Positions 38,148 to 48,849 of a stretch of DNA of 64,000 bases are shown here, one piece after another (the stretch's first letter is position 1; each line of letters opens with the position of its first letter). Source of the DNA: Alitta virens (Eukaryota > Annelida > Polychaeta > Phyllodocida > Nereididae). The notes below the pieces were generated by a model. That model ran no database searches. It was not told the DNA's origin and worked only from the letters and a program-made list of their open reading frames with translations. The translations under genes and the position numbers were made by a program. Location of the stretch: positions 61,295,829 through 61,359,828 of the forward strand of contig OW028573.1 in NCBI GenBank assembly GCA_932294295.1, in the 5' to 3' direction.

Positions 38148-38645
38148 AAAGGCTGCTGCTCCCCTAATATTAGTCCGATTTTCATCAAATTAAGACTGAA
38201 TTGTAGTATAATTCATACTGATTCCATACGTATTATTAAGCGAGTTATACGTCTGAGAAGGCAGCTAGGTTGGCGGAGGCAAACAGTGGTGCTCTCGCAG
38301 ACGTCCGGGCCCTGACTGTATCAATGTTGAGCGCTTCTTTAAAAGGCTGCTGTTCCCCTAAAATTCTTATTTTAGTCAAACAAAGACTGGATTGTAGTAT
38401 AATTCATACAGACTCCATAGGTGTTTTCGGATTGAAAATAGACCAAATATTAAGCGAGCTATTCGTCTGAGAAGGCGGTTGTCTGGCGGCGGCTGCTGCT
38501 CCATTAATATTAATCCGATTTTCGTTAAATAATATTGAATTATAGTAGAGTTCACACTAATTCCACACAGATTTTCAGATTGAAAATACACAAATATTAA
38601 GTGAGATATCCATAAGAGAAGGCAGTTTTCTGGCGGCGGCAAGGT
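38148..38645. repeat. Three tandem copies of a ~150-bp unit
   Basis: Each unit has 'ggctgctg(c/t)tcc', then a 'ttgtagtataattca' segment (variants), then 'attaagcgag' and 'gagaaggc'. Copies start at about 38150, 38346 and 38496. The first is followed by an extra segment (about 38265-38340) that the others lack. Confidence 0.75.
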
Positions 38646-40042
38646 GCTCTGTGTATGTTCATGAATGGTGTGGTCAATATTTTTGACCATGATATATACA
38701 TTGTTTGGATGAGCTTTATTGCAATTAATTTCTACTCATTCTGCCAACTGGCCAATGGAAAGGACTTTTCCTTTGGTTTTGTAAAGTCAATTAACCTATA
38801 TATGTAATAGCAATCTGCCTTGACCGTTATGTCAATTGCTATTAGCATTTTGAATAATACAAAGAATGGGGTAAATCATGCTTTTTTATCATTGATCACA
38901 AGCATGAATTGAAATCATTGATCACAAGCATGAATTGAAATTCTGAATTTCAACTGATTACTGTTTATTATGCATATTAAAGAGGGAGATTGTTTTGATC
39001 ATGGATGGAACATGCAATATCAATTTTAATTCCTACAAGGACGAAATATTGATAATTTATATAAAATGAAATAAATATCTAAAATGATTACTCTAAACTA
39101 GAGTATATCTATCTATAGATTATATAAATTCTACACATTTCCCTGAATAATTCAGTCTTTATTTAACGAAAATAGGATATGTAGATAGACAGATAGTTTA
39201 GAGAGACAGATAGATTTATATGCTTATAATATAATATAGAATATCTAGCTTAATATTTGGTCTATATAAGTACATAAAAAATAGCAAATAAAATCACAGA
39301 TCAAATTACAAATACTAATTACAATATCAATATTAGATTTATATTTTACAAAAATATACACAAATACTGATCAAAATATCACAATAAGATTCAAATTAAC
39401 ACAAAAAAATAAGAATGTTCAAAAAAATACCAATATACAAATATTATCATTGCCTGGTAATTACAATATTTTAAAATACATTGTTTTTACTTAATGAAAG
39501 CAATTACATCTTTTTGTAATTGTGAATGACAATCAAGACAATGTCATATTACTGTGTCATCTTTGAACGAAATGACAGGTCAAAGAACCCCAACCTGGCG
39601 CTGGTAGCAAAAAGCCGGCGGGTGACCCGTGGAAGCCGGTGGGTGACCCGTGGAAGCCGGCGGGGAACCCCTGAACAAGCCGCCGGCTTTACTACTGGTG
39701 AAATTAGGGACGGATAATTCGCCGGTTTCGACGGTTCAACCGCCGGCTTCCACGGGTCACCTGCCGGCTTTCACGGGTCACCCGCCGGCTTCCATGGGTA
39801 TTTTTATTTATTTTTTCATCCGTGAGATTTCTACGGTTGTGCCATGCTTGCATGGCACATCCGGCTACCGGGGTCGGGTTTCGCGGCTTGGCCAAGGGTC
39901 CCACGGGTGCTTGCCGGGTATCCACGGGTATCCACGGGTGGCCGTATTGGGGCCGCCGGCTTGGAGCCGGGTAGCGATTTCCGCAACTATTACGTAATAC
40001 TACGGGTTCACTACGGCACAACCGGCCCGTGTGACAGGGGCT

Positions 40043-40710
40043 TAAGCTATAGGGATCTACGGAGCCCTACACCACTCAAACCATACTAAAAGGATGGTCA
40101 AGCTGTCTAATCACCTGAAAGTTAAACAATTCTGGTGAGTCTGTCTTTGAAATAATCCCATGACAATCTCGGACTTCTTACTATCAAAAGCCTACCTAGT
40201 AACAAGCTATTTGATATTGTTTTAAGTATCATGTGTCAAGCAACCTCAATAGACCCATAAAATATTGTAAAAGTTTTGTTGTGTATGGACTGCTTTTGAT
40301 TTGAATGTAAATGCTTGGTCCCCAGAGCCTTAAAATCCATTACGTCCAGCTGATGGTGACAATGGTAAGTAGTCCAATGTAGAGATTCCAGTTTTCATTT
40401 TCTACTCTGTCCTAGATGGAAATATCCCAAGCTATTTAGCAAGCAATCATTGTTCTGATGCAGTTGGGGGTAGCTCATGCAATTGCGTCACCAAACTTTG
40501 CCATTCCTGCAGTGAGGCGACCCATGCTTGTAAGTCAGAAAATTGGAGTGGCGAGCTGGGCCCATGCCCGAGCGGGAGCAATACTGTCCCAACAGTCCCA
40601 ACTTTTTTCAGGGCCATGAGCGAGATGAGCGAGGTGGACGTGAGAGTGGCCAGGATCCAAGGTGGTTCCAGCACCGTGAATAGACCCAGGACAGGCTAGG
40701 CCCACAGTTG
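40043..40710 (+). other. 5' region of the YR retrotransposon
   Basis: This lies between the Harbinger element and the RT frame. From about 40440 a + strand frame has a cluster of Cys and His (CNCVTKLCHSCSEATHACKS), like a zinc knuckle in gag proteins, and ends with a stop near 40702. This may be the end of the retrotransposon's first ORF. The true left end of the element was not found. Confidence 0.4.
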
Positions 40711-42888
40711 ATGAGAGACAGATTGATGGGAGACCACTACAGTGAGGCACCCGCAAGATGTCCACCCATGTTCCATGATGAAGCGCCGTTAACCAGTAGA
40801 CGACAAACCCAGCCAGCAGACTTCAATTTTCAAGACCGGGTCGACCCCCGACAATGGCGCAGCAACAGGGCCAGCATTCCTATCCACGGAACGGAACATA
40901 TCAGCAGGCGCACACGTGATGCTGCACTCATGGGTGAGTTCTGTGAGCTGAGCAAGTTGTTGAGTAACAATGTGAATGAGAGAGACGAATATAAAAGCTA
41001 TGTTGAAAGCGTTGGTAATGTAAATATCAGGTGTCAGCGCACCCGTAAATCGATTTCAAATTCCTTTAAGTGGCTTGAAGCTTGGAGCCTCTATGAGATT
41101 GTACTCTGTAGTAATTATGGTTACAGTGTGTTTAAAGAAATGGTGTCGTACAGATTGTTCATGATTACCATGTTCAATAGATTTAAGCTCCCGTATGTCC
41201 TCAGTTACGATGTCCATCATAGACAGATATTAAGTTGTAGGGGCTCCTTTGCCTTTTCCATGCTTAATCAAGAGCTGTATGTTACCACTTTTGATGCCTC
41301 AGCCTTACGTAGTATTACCCGATGCTCGAAATGTGCCTCAACTGACCATAATGTTTCTGAATATCCCTTTTGTGGCCCTGGGCAGGGGGGAGACCTGCCA
41401 ATAGCAAAAAGAGGCGAAACAAATCCTTCAGACAAGTGCCTTATGTTTCAAGAAAACAAATGTAAGGCAGGGAAAAATTGTCGAAAGGAAGCACATCTGC
41501 CAAATTGCGCCCTTCAACCAGTGCAGTACCTCAATAGTCAATATTGGGCAGTGACGCTGCCGAAGATCTTTGGGGCTGAGGAATCCCAGTTCATTTTCAG
41601 CCTGTTGACTGAGGGGGTCCAAATTGGCCGCCCTCCAGCTGACAGCGTCACCGTCAGTGCTAACTGGCCCTCTACACAGGAGTTTGCACCCCAGGTCACC
41701 GAGGTCATCCGAGCTGATCTCGAAGTGGGTAGACTGTATGGGCCATTTGATGTTGCCCCTTTTCAGAGTTACGTCATCTCTCCTCTTGGAGCCTTCTTGA
41801 AGAGAGACGGTTCCAAGATCCGGGTAATACATGACCTGTCTTACCTGGCCGTTGGATCCGTGAATGGTAGCATTGATCCTAATGATTATTCCTTACAGTA
41901 CGCGTCTGTTGACGATGCGGTTGCTTTATGTGTCAAATACAAGCCAAATATACCTTATTTGGCCAAATTAGACCTTAAAGACGCATATAAGCATATTGCT
42001 GTCCGGCCAGCAGACTGGCATCTGCTTGGATTTAAATGGCATGACCAGATCTATTTTTCTAAAGTCCTAAACTTTGGCTTGCGTTCGGCACCAGCCCTAT
42101 TTGACATTTTCGCCGGTTGCCTTGAGAGGTTCATGATTCATGAGGGGGTTACGACTAAGCTTGTCAGGTATGTTGACGACTTTCTAGTTGTCTCATCTTC
42201 TTACGATGGTTGTGCCCTTAATATAAAGAGCATGATCAGCGTATGCGCTTTAGCCGGCTTTAAAATCCAGCCAGCTAAAATTACTGCTCCTAGCCAGGTA
42301 GTTGAGTTTTTGGGCATTATAATCGATTGTCAGGCTGGGATCCTTCGCATTTCTGACGAACGTGTTTGTGAGCTCAAGGATCTGCTTCGTGCCTGGGAGG
42401 GGGCAAAGGTTGGCACAAAGCGAGGTTTGCTGAGTTTGACCGGCAAACTAGCTTTTGGAGCCAGAGTAGTGCGGACAGGGACAGGGCGTGCCTTTCTTGG
42501 TCGCTTGATATCGCTCACTAAGAGAGTGAAATTTCTGCACTACAAAATTCGCCTTTCCAGTGCAGCCAGAAGGGACATAGCTTGGTGGTCGGATTGTCTC
42601 CAGTCTCATAATGGAGTCTGTTTGTATGACACAGACTGGTCCACTGGTGACATTTTACATGTCTATACTGACGCTAGCGATCTGGGGTACGGAGGCAGGC
42701 TGAGTGATGAATGGTTTGCTACCACATACTCAGGCGCCTCCGCACCCCTGCACAATAATTTGATCAATTGGCGTGAATTACATGCAGCTGTTAAAGCTCT
42801 GGCTACCTGGTTACCTGCCCTGCAGGGTAAGAAAGTGGTATTTCACATTGACAATCTGTCAGTCTGCTACATTCTTAAAAAACTATAA
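40711..42888 (+). CDS. DIRS/Ngaro-type gag-RT-RNase H protein, cut short
   Basis: The 725-residue frame is from a tyrosine-recombinase retrotransposon. The first 270 residues look gag-like and end in CSKCASTDHNVSEYPFC and a CCCH-like motif (CLMFQENKC…CRKEAHLPNC). Reverse transcriptase follows at about 330-500, with LDLKDAY carrying the first catalytic Asp and YVDDF the catalytic pair. RNase H starts at about 650 (VYTDASDLGYGG, then NWRELHA and FHIDN). A TAA at 42886-42888 stops the protein inside RNase H, yet the same frame goes on coding (TPIPDLLELVRQW…) for about 30 more residues. Near 42975 the RNase H tail (DRLSRGLIDEFL) moves to another frame. So the copy has at least one nonsense change and one frameshift. 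The first in-frame ATG is used. Confidence 0.92.
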   Translation: MRDRLMGDHYSEAPARCPPMFHDEAPLTSRRQTQPADFNFQDRVDPRQWRSNRASIPIHGTEHISRRTRDAALMGEFCELSKLLSNNVNERDEYKSYVESVGNVNIRCQRTRKSISNSFKWLEAWSLYEIVLCSNYGYSVFKEMVSYRLFMITMFNRFKLPYVLSYDVHHRQILSCRGSFAFSMLNQELYVTTFDASALRSITRCSKCASTDHNVSEYPFCGPGQGGDLPIAKRGETNPSDKCLMFQENKCKAGKNCRKEAHLPNCALQPVQYLNSQYWAVTLPKIFGAEESQFIFSLLTEGVQIGRPPADSVTVSANWPSTQEFAPQVTEVIRADLEVGRLYGPFDVAPFQSYVISPLGAFLKRDGSKIRVIHDLSYLAVGSVNGSIDPNDYSLQYASVDDAVALCVKYKPNIPYLAKLDLKDAYKHIAVRPADWHLLGFKWHDQIYFSKVLNFGLRSAPALFDIFAGCLERFMIHEGVTTKLVRYVDDFLVVSSSYDGCALNIKSMISVCALAGFKIQPAKITAPSQVVEFLGIIIDCQAGILRISDERVCELKDLLRAWEGAKVGTKRGLLSLTGKLAFGARVVRTGTGRAFLGRLISLTKRVKFLHYKIRLSSAARRDIAWWSDCLQSHNGVCLYDTDWSTGDILHVYTDASDLGYGGRLSDEWFATTYSGASAPLHNNLINWRELHAAVKALATWLPALQGKKVVFHIDNLSVCYILKKL

Positions 42889-43041
42889 ACTCCCATACCT
42901 GATCTCCTGGAGTTGGTCCGTCAATGGACACTTATGCTTGAGAGCCATCAGGTCATCAGCTCTGTGGTACACATCGGACAGGCTCAGTCGTGGTCTTATC
43001 GATGAATTTCTGAACTCTGGCTTCTCTCTAGCGGGTCACAT

Positions 43042-44055
43042 TTGCCCCTCTCCAATCAGTTGCTATGGTTGCATGATTTAAACCTGTTTCATTTTTCTCA
43101 TTTTTCAGAGTTGGATCTTCGGGCTCAGTCACTCGTTGCCAATGGTTTGGCTTTTAATTCCCGCAAGGTTTACAGTACTGGAGTGAGGCACTACTTAAAA
43201 CTCTGTCAAACTTTCCAGTTTGACCCACTGCACTTCACAGCGGTAATGGCTTTACGTTTCATTTCTTACATGTCTGCACAATGTGTTCTTGTGCACTCAA
43301 TAAAAGTTTATTTAGCCGGCATCAAGTCCTGGGTCATTGCTATGGGGGCACCTCCACCTGACGTATATACGACTCGGGTCAGTTGGGCATTAAAGTCGCT
43401 GGACAGGCAGCATCCGACCCCTAGGTCAGCGATGCCAGTCTCATATCTTATGCTTCAGGAATTATATAATAGTCTGTCCGACACTTACGAAAATATTATG
43501 ATATTCTCTGCAATGACCCTCGCCTTTTTCGCCTGCTTACGAGCCTCAGAATACACTTACAATTTGCAGGTCTCACCTCCCCTACTCGCCTCGCATGTCA
43601 ATTTTGTTTCCAGTTCGCCCCCTCATTGCATCTTACCGGTCCAGTCGGCTAAGAACAGTATGAAGGGGTTCACTGTAGTTGTCGGCTGCTCTAATGCACA
43701 AGTCTGTGCATATTGTAACTTGAGGGCGTACATGCCTCTCAGACCTGCTGGTCTGGCTGCGCCCCTGTTTTTACATGCAGATGCTACACCCCTCACTCAT
43801 GCCTCCCTTTCAAGAGCTATTAAGGTTAGATTTGCAGCGCTGGGCTATGAGGTCGCCAAGATTACGCCCCACTCACTTCGAGCGGGGGCTGCCACCGAAG
43901 CGGCTCAAAACCACATGCCTGACTCTTTCATTAGGAGGCTAGGCAGGTGGCGCTCTAGTGCGTATGAAGGCTACATCCGACCCGCAACATCAGATTTGGT
44001 CGAAGTAGCAGCAAAGCTGGCATCAGGCTCGCACCATTTCCCACCATCACATTAA
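43042..44055 (+). CDS. Tyrosine recombinase of the DIRS/Ngaro-type element
   Basis: A tyrosine recombinase joins circular cDNA into the genome without making target duplications. The frame has the family's catalytic set in order: the first Arg in LRASEY, HSLRAG (His-x-x-Arg), GRW with the later basic/His-position Trp, and the nucleophile Tyr in YEGYIRP. It lies in the same frame as the RT ORF but is separated by the stop at 42886 and a TGA near 42995. No ATG occurs before the N-terminal SAM-like part, so translation may depend on the upstream ORF or on a start lost by mutation. No Dam-like methyltransferase lies between RNase H and the recombinase, which points to a Ngaro-like layout. Confidence 0.9.
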   Translation: MPLSNQLLWLHDLNLFHFSHFSELDLRAQSLVANGLAFNSRKVYSTGVRHYLKLCQTFQFDPLHFTAVMALRFISYMSAQCVLVHSIKVYLAGIKSWVIAMGAPPPDVYTTRVSWALKSLDRQHPTPRSAMPVSYLMLQELYNSLSDTYENIMIFSAMTLAFFACLRASEYTYNLQVSPPLLASHVNFVSSSPPHCILPVQSAKNSMKGFTVVVGCSNAQVCAYCNLRAYMPLRPAGLAAPLFLHADATPLTHASLSRAIKVRFAALGYEVAKITPHSLRAGAATEAAQNHMPDSFIRRLGRWRSSAYEGYIRPATSDLVEVAAKLASGSHHFPPSH

Positions 44056-44108
44056 TCCTAACCCTCATCCTCATCCGTCTTTCTTACCCCACTCTAACTC
44101 CTCACACT

Positions 44109-44154
44109 CTTGCTTTTGGGATTGCTATCGCATGTGGGCTTCCACAAAAGCAAG
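44109..44154. repeat. Hairpin downstream of the recombinase
   Basis: 'cttgcttttg' (44109-44118) and 'caaaagcaag' (44145-44154) form a perfect 10-bp stem with a 26-base loop, about 55 bases after the recombinase stop. It may be part of the element's 3' end. Confidence 0.5.
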
Positions 44155-44690
44155 CCTGTATCATCATGATTGACCCTCGATATCCGTCTTTTACTAACAC
44201 CTTTAAGAGAGAATAATGTATTTAATAAATCTGCTGTACATTATTGTACTGTTTTTAAGCTTGTGAGCAAAAAAGGTATAACAGGTCATAGATCACGCAA
44301 ATAGAATCTCCTAATATCCAAACCATTATCGATTAACATATCTAGGAAATGCATTTTTAAGCAAATTTCATAATATTGGAGCACATTCCAATGTGTGATT
44401 CACTATTTTCTAGCATATATTTTCTGCAGCCATAGTCATAATTGACTAAGTCTTTAGTTGGTTGCATGACCTTCTTATAAATAAATGTCTGTGAAAAAAG
44501 TTATTAGTGAGGTATTGATGATCTATTGAACCTTTTTAAATTTAGATATAGATCATAAAACAATTGTAGTACATCAAACTCTTAACGATGATTAGATGGT
44601 TCTGGAAAAAACAATCAGTAACGCATACACCTAATTTCATGTTTATGTTGGGGGCAATGTTTCTTTTATTGTGAGTAGTGTTTCCTGAAA
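44155..44690. other. Gene-free AT-rich stretch
   Basis: No exon or repeat structure is visible. Part of this may be the right flank of the retrotransposon, whose end I could not set. Confidence 0.4.
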
Positions 44691-45556
44691 TGGCAACGGA
44701 TAAGACCTACAAGTGACCACGGACACCAAAAATGAGCAATGCTTGCACACTCGTGGCTCTGTTAATCACATATAAAATTTTCGACGAGCGTTTGATGACA
44801 TCCGTCAACTGCTCGGCGGACGTCTGTTGACTGCTCAGCGGATGCCAAGCATCCGTGAGGCACTCGTAGATCACTCATGCGAGCAGTTCAAGAGTAAATG
44901 AGGATAGTGCTATGGTTGGGCATGGATGGGCTACGGATGGCTACGGATGGGCTACGGATGGGTTATGGATGGGCACGGATGGTCACAGACATTCCGAGCG
45001 AATTATGTAAACAATTTACTTGTAGAATGTCCTAGCAGCCGGTGACTTACTCGTGGCACACGCGAGTCACACTTAGAGTACGTAAGTATTGATTTTTCTA
45101 TACGTAGAAACCGGTGACTTATCTGTGGTACACGTAAGTGCACACGTAGAAGCCGACGGTTTAATCGTCTCACACGTACCTCTCCCGCCGGGTTCTTGAC
45201 ACCCACGTGTATGACGGTTAACTCGCCGGCTTCTACGAGTGTCTCACGCGTGACTTGGTGTATGCCATGAGTGCCTCTACGGCAACGACGGCTTCACTAC
45301 GGTTGCTAACTATATACAATCACCCGCGAGTTTTCTACGGAAGTTTTGAACAGAGCAAAACATCTGTCGATTTTGGCAGTTGTTCTCGGTTCGGGGACGA
45401 CTGCGAAAAATCGAGTAAGTGTGTTCACCGTCTTCTACGACAACCTCCCGATAACCACAGTTGCAGTATGGATGCCCAAAATTGTGCAATATTACATCAT
45501 TCTACGAGAGCAATACGGCTTCTCCGGAAAACCGGCGATGTGAGAACCCCCCTTAA
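44691..45556. mobile_element. Harbinger-like relic related to 15.7-kb fragment
   Basis: 'ataagacctac' at 44700 and the 28-bp block 44748-44775 match the fragment at 15749. The centre has 'ctacggatgg' tandem words (44925-44985) and 'gccggtgactta' words near 45038 and 45110. The right end 'gatgtgagaacccccc' + TTA at about 45540-45557 looks like an inverted Harbinger-type terminus. The left terminus has decayed. The frame at 45255-45665 is open but low in complexity and shows no homology. Confidence 0.5.
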
Positions 45557-45791
45557 AGTTGGTAACTTCTTCAACAATTCGATTCGTTCTAGAATGGCTG
45601 CCCCCAAAGCCATTTCTGTCATGTATATGCCTTCATATTTAGAAATTAGTCACTTTATTCAATAATCACCAAGGCTGACAATCTGGTTAGTGGAGGAAAA
45701 TAACTGTATGAGGGAAGGGGTGTCATTTTAGTTAACAGAAATGTTCTAAATCTGCTTTTCAAACAATAACTTAAGGGCCCTTCACACTAAG

Positions 45792-46745
45792 CCGGATCAG
45801 ACGCCGGATTGTCCAGGAGTATAGCTCCGGCAAACTCCGGTAATAGCGTGTAGACCTGGTGTTTATTTCTGGCATTGTCCGTCATTGTCCGTCATTGTCT
45901 GGGGCGATCCGGGACCACCTTGGGACATGTTTAATTTTTCATGCCGGAGGTCCCGGAGTATTTAATCCATGTTGATCCGTGTTGATCCGTGTAGACTCCC
46001 AGTAGACTCCGCCGATATCCGGGAATCTCCGTATTGACTCGGGCATACTTCGTGGTATCTCCGGCTACGTCCGGCATCAACCGGGCATGAATAATTCGCC
46101 ACCATTAACGCCGGAGAGTACAAGGACCAACATGGTTCCACACAAATAAACACGGTGTAAAGACCGGTTATATCCTTGAAGGCACCGTGTAAAATCCGGT
46201 TCACTCCACACTCTTCCGGGACAGTCGTGTAACCTCCTTGTTGAGACCATATTGACATCGAGCACACATCGCCAAACATTTCTTTTTTGTTGACATTTAA
46301 CAGCTCTTTGATCCCGGAACCCCCCCGGAGTGAATAACAATTAGCCGGATTAGACACCGGAGCATCCCGGAGGACAAATCCGGGAAACGCCGGCATACTC
46401 CGGGTAATGCCGTGTAGACCTCATGTTCATGTCCGGCATTGTCCGGCATTGTCCGGGGCTATCCGAGAAGACCGTGGGACTCCGGGGAAAAAAATTTAAC
46501 ATGTTTAATTTTCCATGCCGGAGGAACCGGAGTAAAGTACTCTGTGTTGATCCGTGTTGATCAGTGTAGACTCCCAGTAGACTCCGTCGATCTCCGGGGA
46601 CCTCCGTATTGACTCCGGAATACCTCGTGTGATCTCCGGCTAAGTCCGGCATCAACCAGGCGTGAAAAGTACTCGCCGGTCAGTACAAGGAGCAATGCGG
46701 TTCCACACAATGAACAAGGGACAACACGGAGTAAAACCGGAGTGA
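45792..46745. repeat. Tandem duplication in the Harbinger 5' region
   Basis: The sequence from 'agccggatcagacgccgg' (about 45789) restarts as 'agccggattagacaccgg' at about 46342, and the two copies run parallel ('ggcattgtccg' words, 'catgccggagg', 'tagactcccagtagactccg', 'cggcatcaacc', 'ggttccacacaa'). The end of the first copy (46150-46335) resembles the element's right end (48970-49260: 'tatatcc(t/g)tgaaggc', 'cgccaaa(c/t)atttc', 'ttgttgacattt' / 'ttgttaacattt'). So copy one looks like an internally deleted mini-element fused head-to-tail to the long one. Confidence 0.75.
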
Positions 46746-46887
46746 ACAGGGAAAGCGGGTTACAGGTGACACCGTTAACCCCGTTATGTACACGGTGTCA
46801 CACGATGTCAATACGGAGAGGCCAGAGTGAACAAGGTGTCAACACGGTGTTAATTAGCCTGACATGGAGTGAGTACGGATGCCTTAG

Positions 46888-46895
46888 TATATATA
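46888..46895 (+). promoter_or_regulatory. TATA box of the Myb-like gene
   Basis: TATATATA lies 121 bases before the ATG at 47016 (46895 to 47016). Transcription would start near 46920, giving a 5' UTR of about 95 nt. No upstream ATG is seen between 46920 and 47016. Confidence 0.6.
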
Positions 46896-47015
46896 GAACC
46901 GCCATCTTGGGAGAAGCATCATTCCGCCGCACGCAAGCCGTTCATCAACATCGAATTAATTGATTTATCAACCACTTCTTCTGGATATTACCTTCTGGAT
47001 TGCTGAATAACCACC

Positions 47016-48849
47016 ATGCCACCTAGGAGAGGAAAAGGGAGGGCTTCCAAGAAGACTGTTGTGCCAGAGGGACCTGCACCTGCTGTTGAAGAAGATGCAG
47101 GCAGTAATACCTCATCAAGACCGCAAAGTCCGCGAGGCATGCCAGATTTACCTGGGCCAGTTGTACCTGCTGCTGCTGCTGATGAATTACCTGCTGATGA
47201 ACCTGCATTAACTGCTGCTGCAGCTCCACCGCCACCTGCAGCAAAAGCAAAGAGGCATAAGAAAGACCCCCTGAACCTAACAGAAGACCAGGAACAAGAT
47301 GTGGCCGACTGGTCCCGTTCCCAGGAGATGCTCTACCACCGGCGGCTAGCTCAATACAAGCGGACAGACATCAAATACCGAATATTCGACCAGAAGGCGA
47401 AGGAGCTGAGTTGTACTGCCCAGCAGCTGAAGACGTGGATCGACTCCATGTGGACTTTAGTGGGGAAGCTGACGGATCCAAGCAAGAAGCCTTCTGGTGG
47501 GGCCGCCAGAATCCTCACAGACCGGGACAACTGGATAATGGAAAATTTTGAGTATCTTGAACAGCAAATCAAGAGGGTTGATGCTGGGAAGAGAAAGAAA
47601 GGTTGGCAGCTTTCCCACAGCTTATCGGCCAAACGTGCATCCAGCAACAGAGCTGCCACTGACGATGATGAGACCTCTGATGCTGATGAGGTCATTATGG
47701 ATAGTTCAGATGATGGTGGCAGGGATTCGGATACCAGCAGGTCCAAGGGTGGGCCTTACAAGGGCAGCAGCAGCAGCAGGAGCAAGAAGAAGGGGGCCCC
47801 TCCTCCAAGCAAGAAGCCTTCCAGACGTCAGCACGAGCCTCGTCATCATCATGACTGTGATGCATCCAGCCGTGAAGGTAGTGGAGGTGGAATTGCTACA
47901 CAAGCTGTCACTCAAGTAAGTATACTGCTTCAGTTGTCGTGATAATCAAGATAATCTTATTGTAATGTTGCAGTTTAAAGTTGTAATTGTAATCCTGCAG
48001 TTTAAAGTTGTAATTGTAATCTTGCATTTTAAAGTTGTAGCTTTTGCATAGTAGACAGTGGTAGCTTTGTTTCTTGGCACTTCCAGTGTTCACTGTATGG
48101 TGATTCATTACATTGTCAATAATGCACATGCTACTGCAGTTGCCATGTGACTTTTACTCTAATGTTGTGTTCTTTCCTATTTCCAGCTGATTGAAAAAGC
48201 CACAGATCTGCAGCGGGACATGCAGAGCAAGTTGAGTCAGCCGACTGACTCAGGCAGCTTGTCCAAGAGGGTTTTCATGGACATGATATACCACGAGGTC
48301 ATGCAGATGGACACGGACACTTGGTGGGATTACCAGGCCCAAACCTTACAGCACCTGATGCAGTTTAAGCAGACATATCGTCGCAAGTGCCAGCAGCAAC
48401 TGCAACAGCAACAGCAACTGCAACAGCAACTGCAGTATCATCCCTTTGTGCCGCCTGTCCCTCATCAACAGCAGCAGTTCGTCCTCCCTGCTCCTGCTAC
48501 TACAGCCAGTTCATCCGGCCCTGCTGGGCAGATGTTCCCTCATCAGCATTCTTCCAGCCCTGCTGCCCAGATGTTCGCTCAACATTCTTCCAGCCCTGCT
48601 GCCCAGATGTTAGCTCAGCATTCTTCCAGCCCTGCTGCCCAGATGTTCGCACAGCATTCTTCCAGCCCTGCTGCCCAGATGTTCACTCCTGCGTCTGGCC
48701 CTTCGCCCCAGGCTCTCAAGCCGTCTGCCCCTTCTTCGTCTGTGCCTGCACCGATCCCCCCTCCTGCGACATATTCGACGATTATCAGTCAGGCATGGAT
48801 GACTGCAGGTCCTTCGCACGGTCGGCCTTCCATGTCCACAGGATTGTAG
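47016..48849 (+). CDS. Myb/MADF-like protein of a Harbinger element
   Basis: Two exons (47016-47915 and 48187-48849; GT-AG intron, phase 0) give 520 residues with no stop or frameshift. After a Pro/Ala-rich N-terminus and a basic stretch (KAKRHKKD, about 76-83), residues 88-182 look like a MADF/Myb-SANT fold: LTEDQEQDVADWSRSQEMLY, then KYRIFDQKAKEL and LKTWIDSMWTLVGKL. A second basic/acidic and Ser-rich region follows. In exon 2, FMDMIYHEVMQMDTDTWWDY is BESS-like, then come Gln runs and five copies of a 12-residue repeat (HSSSPAAQMFAQ). In known Harbinger transposons such a protein binds the transposase, brings it to the nucleus and binds the ends; that role here is inference. The ATG is in a good context (ccaccATGc) behind a TATA box. 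Confidence 0.88.
48546..48690 (+). repeat. 36-bp coding repeat in the Myb-like gene
   Basis: Near-identical 36-bp units ('cattcttccagccctgctgc…cagatgtt') recur four to five times and keep the frame, coding HSSSPAAQM(F/L)AQ. Their low divergence points to recent expansion. Confidence 0.85.

Larger units (their letters stand above)
37862..40042. mobile_element. Harbinger-type non-autonomous transposon
   Basis: Terminal inverted repeats starting 'agcccctgtcacacgggcc' are identical for 53 bp at the two ends and then diverge slightly. Each end is flanked by TAA (37859-37861, 40043-40045). A 3-bp TAA/TTA duplication and this kind of end fit PIF/Harbinger. The 2181-bp interior has a 21-bp minisatellite (37980-38110), three tandem copies of a ~150-bp unit (38148-38645), an AT-rich middle, and on the right a set of 'gccggcgggtgacccgtgg' words that mirror the left array. 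No transposase frame is present. The perfect repeats suggest recent insertion. Confidence 0.85.

Noticed and set aside
37883..38167. 94-residue open frame of RVTRRVL repeats
   Set aside because: It is the translation of a 21-bp minisatellite inside a non-autonomous transposon.
41428..41832. 134-residue minus-strand frame
   Set aside because: It is the shadow of the RT-coding strand of the retrotransposon.
45255..45665. 136-residue frame
   Set aside because: It lies in a transposon relic, crosses its right end at about 45556 and has no recognised domain.
47351..47919. Frames overlapping the Myb-like exon 1
   Set aside because: They are shadows of the 300-codon exon, which has the MADF-like domain, splice site and promoter.
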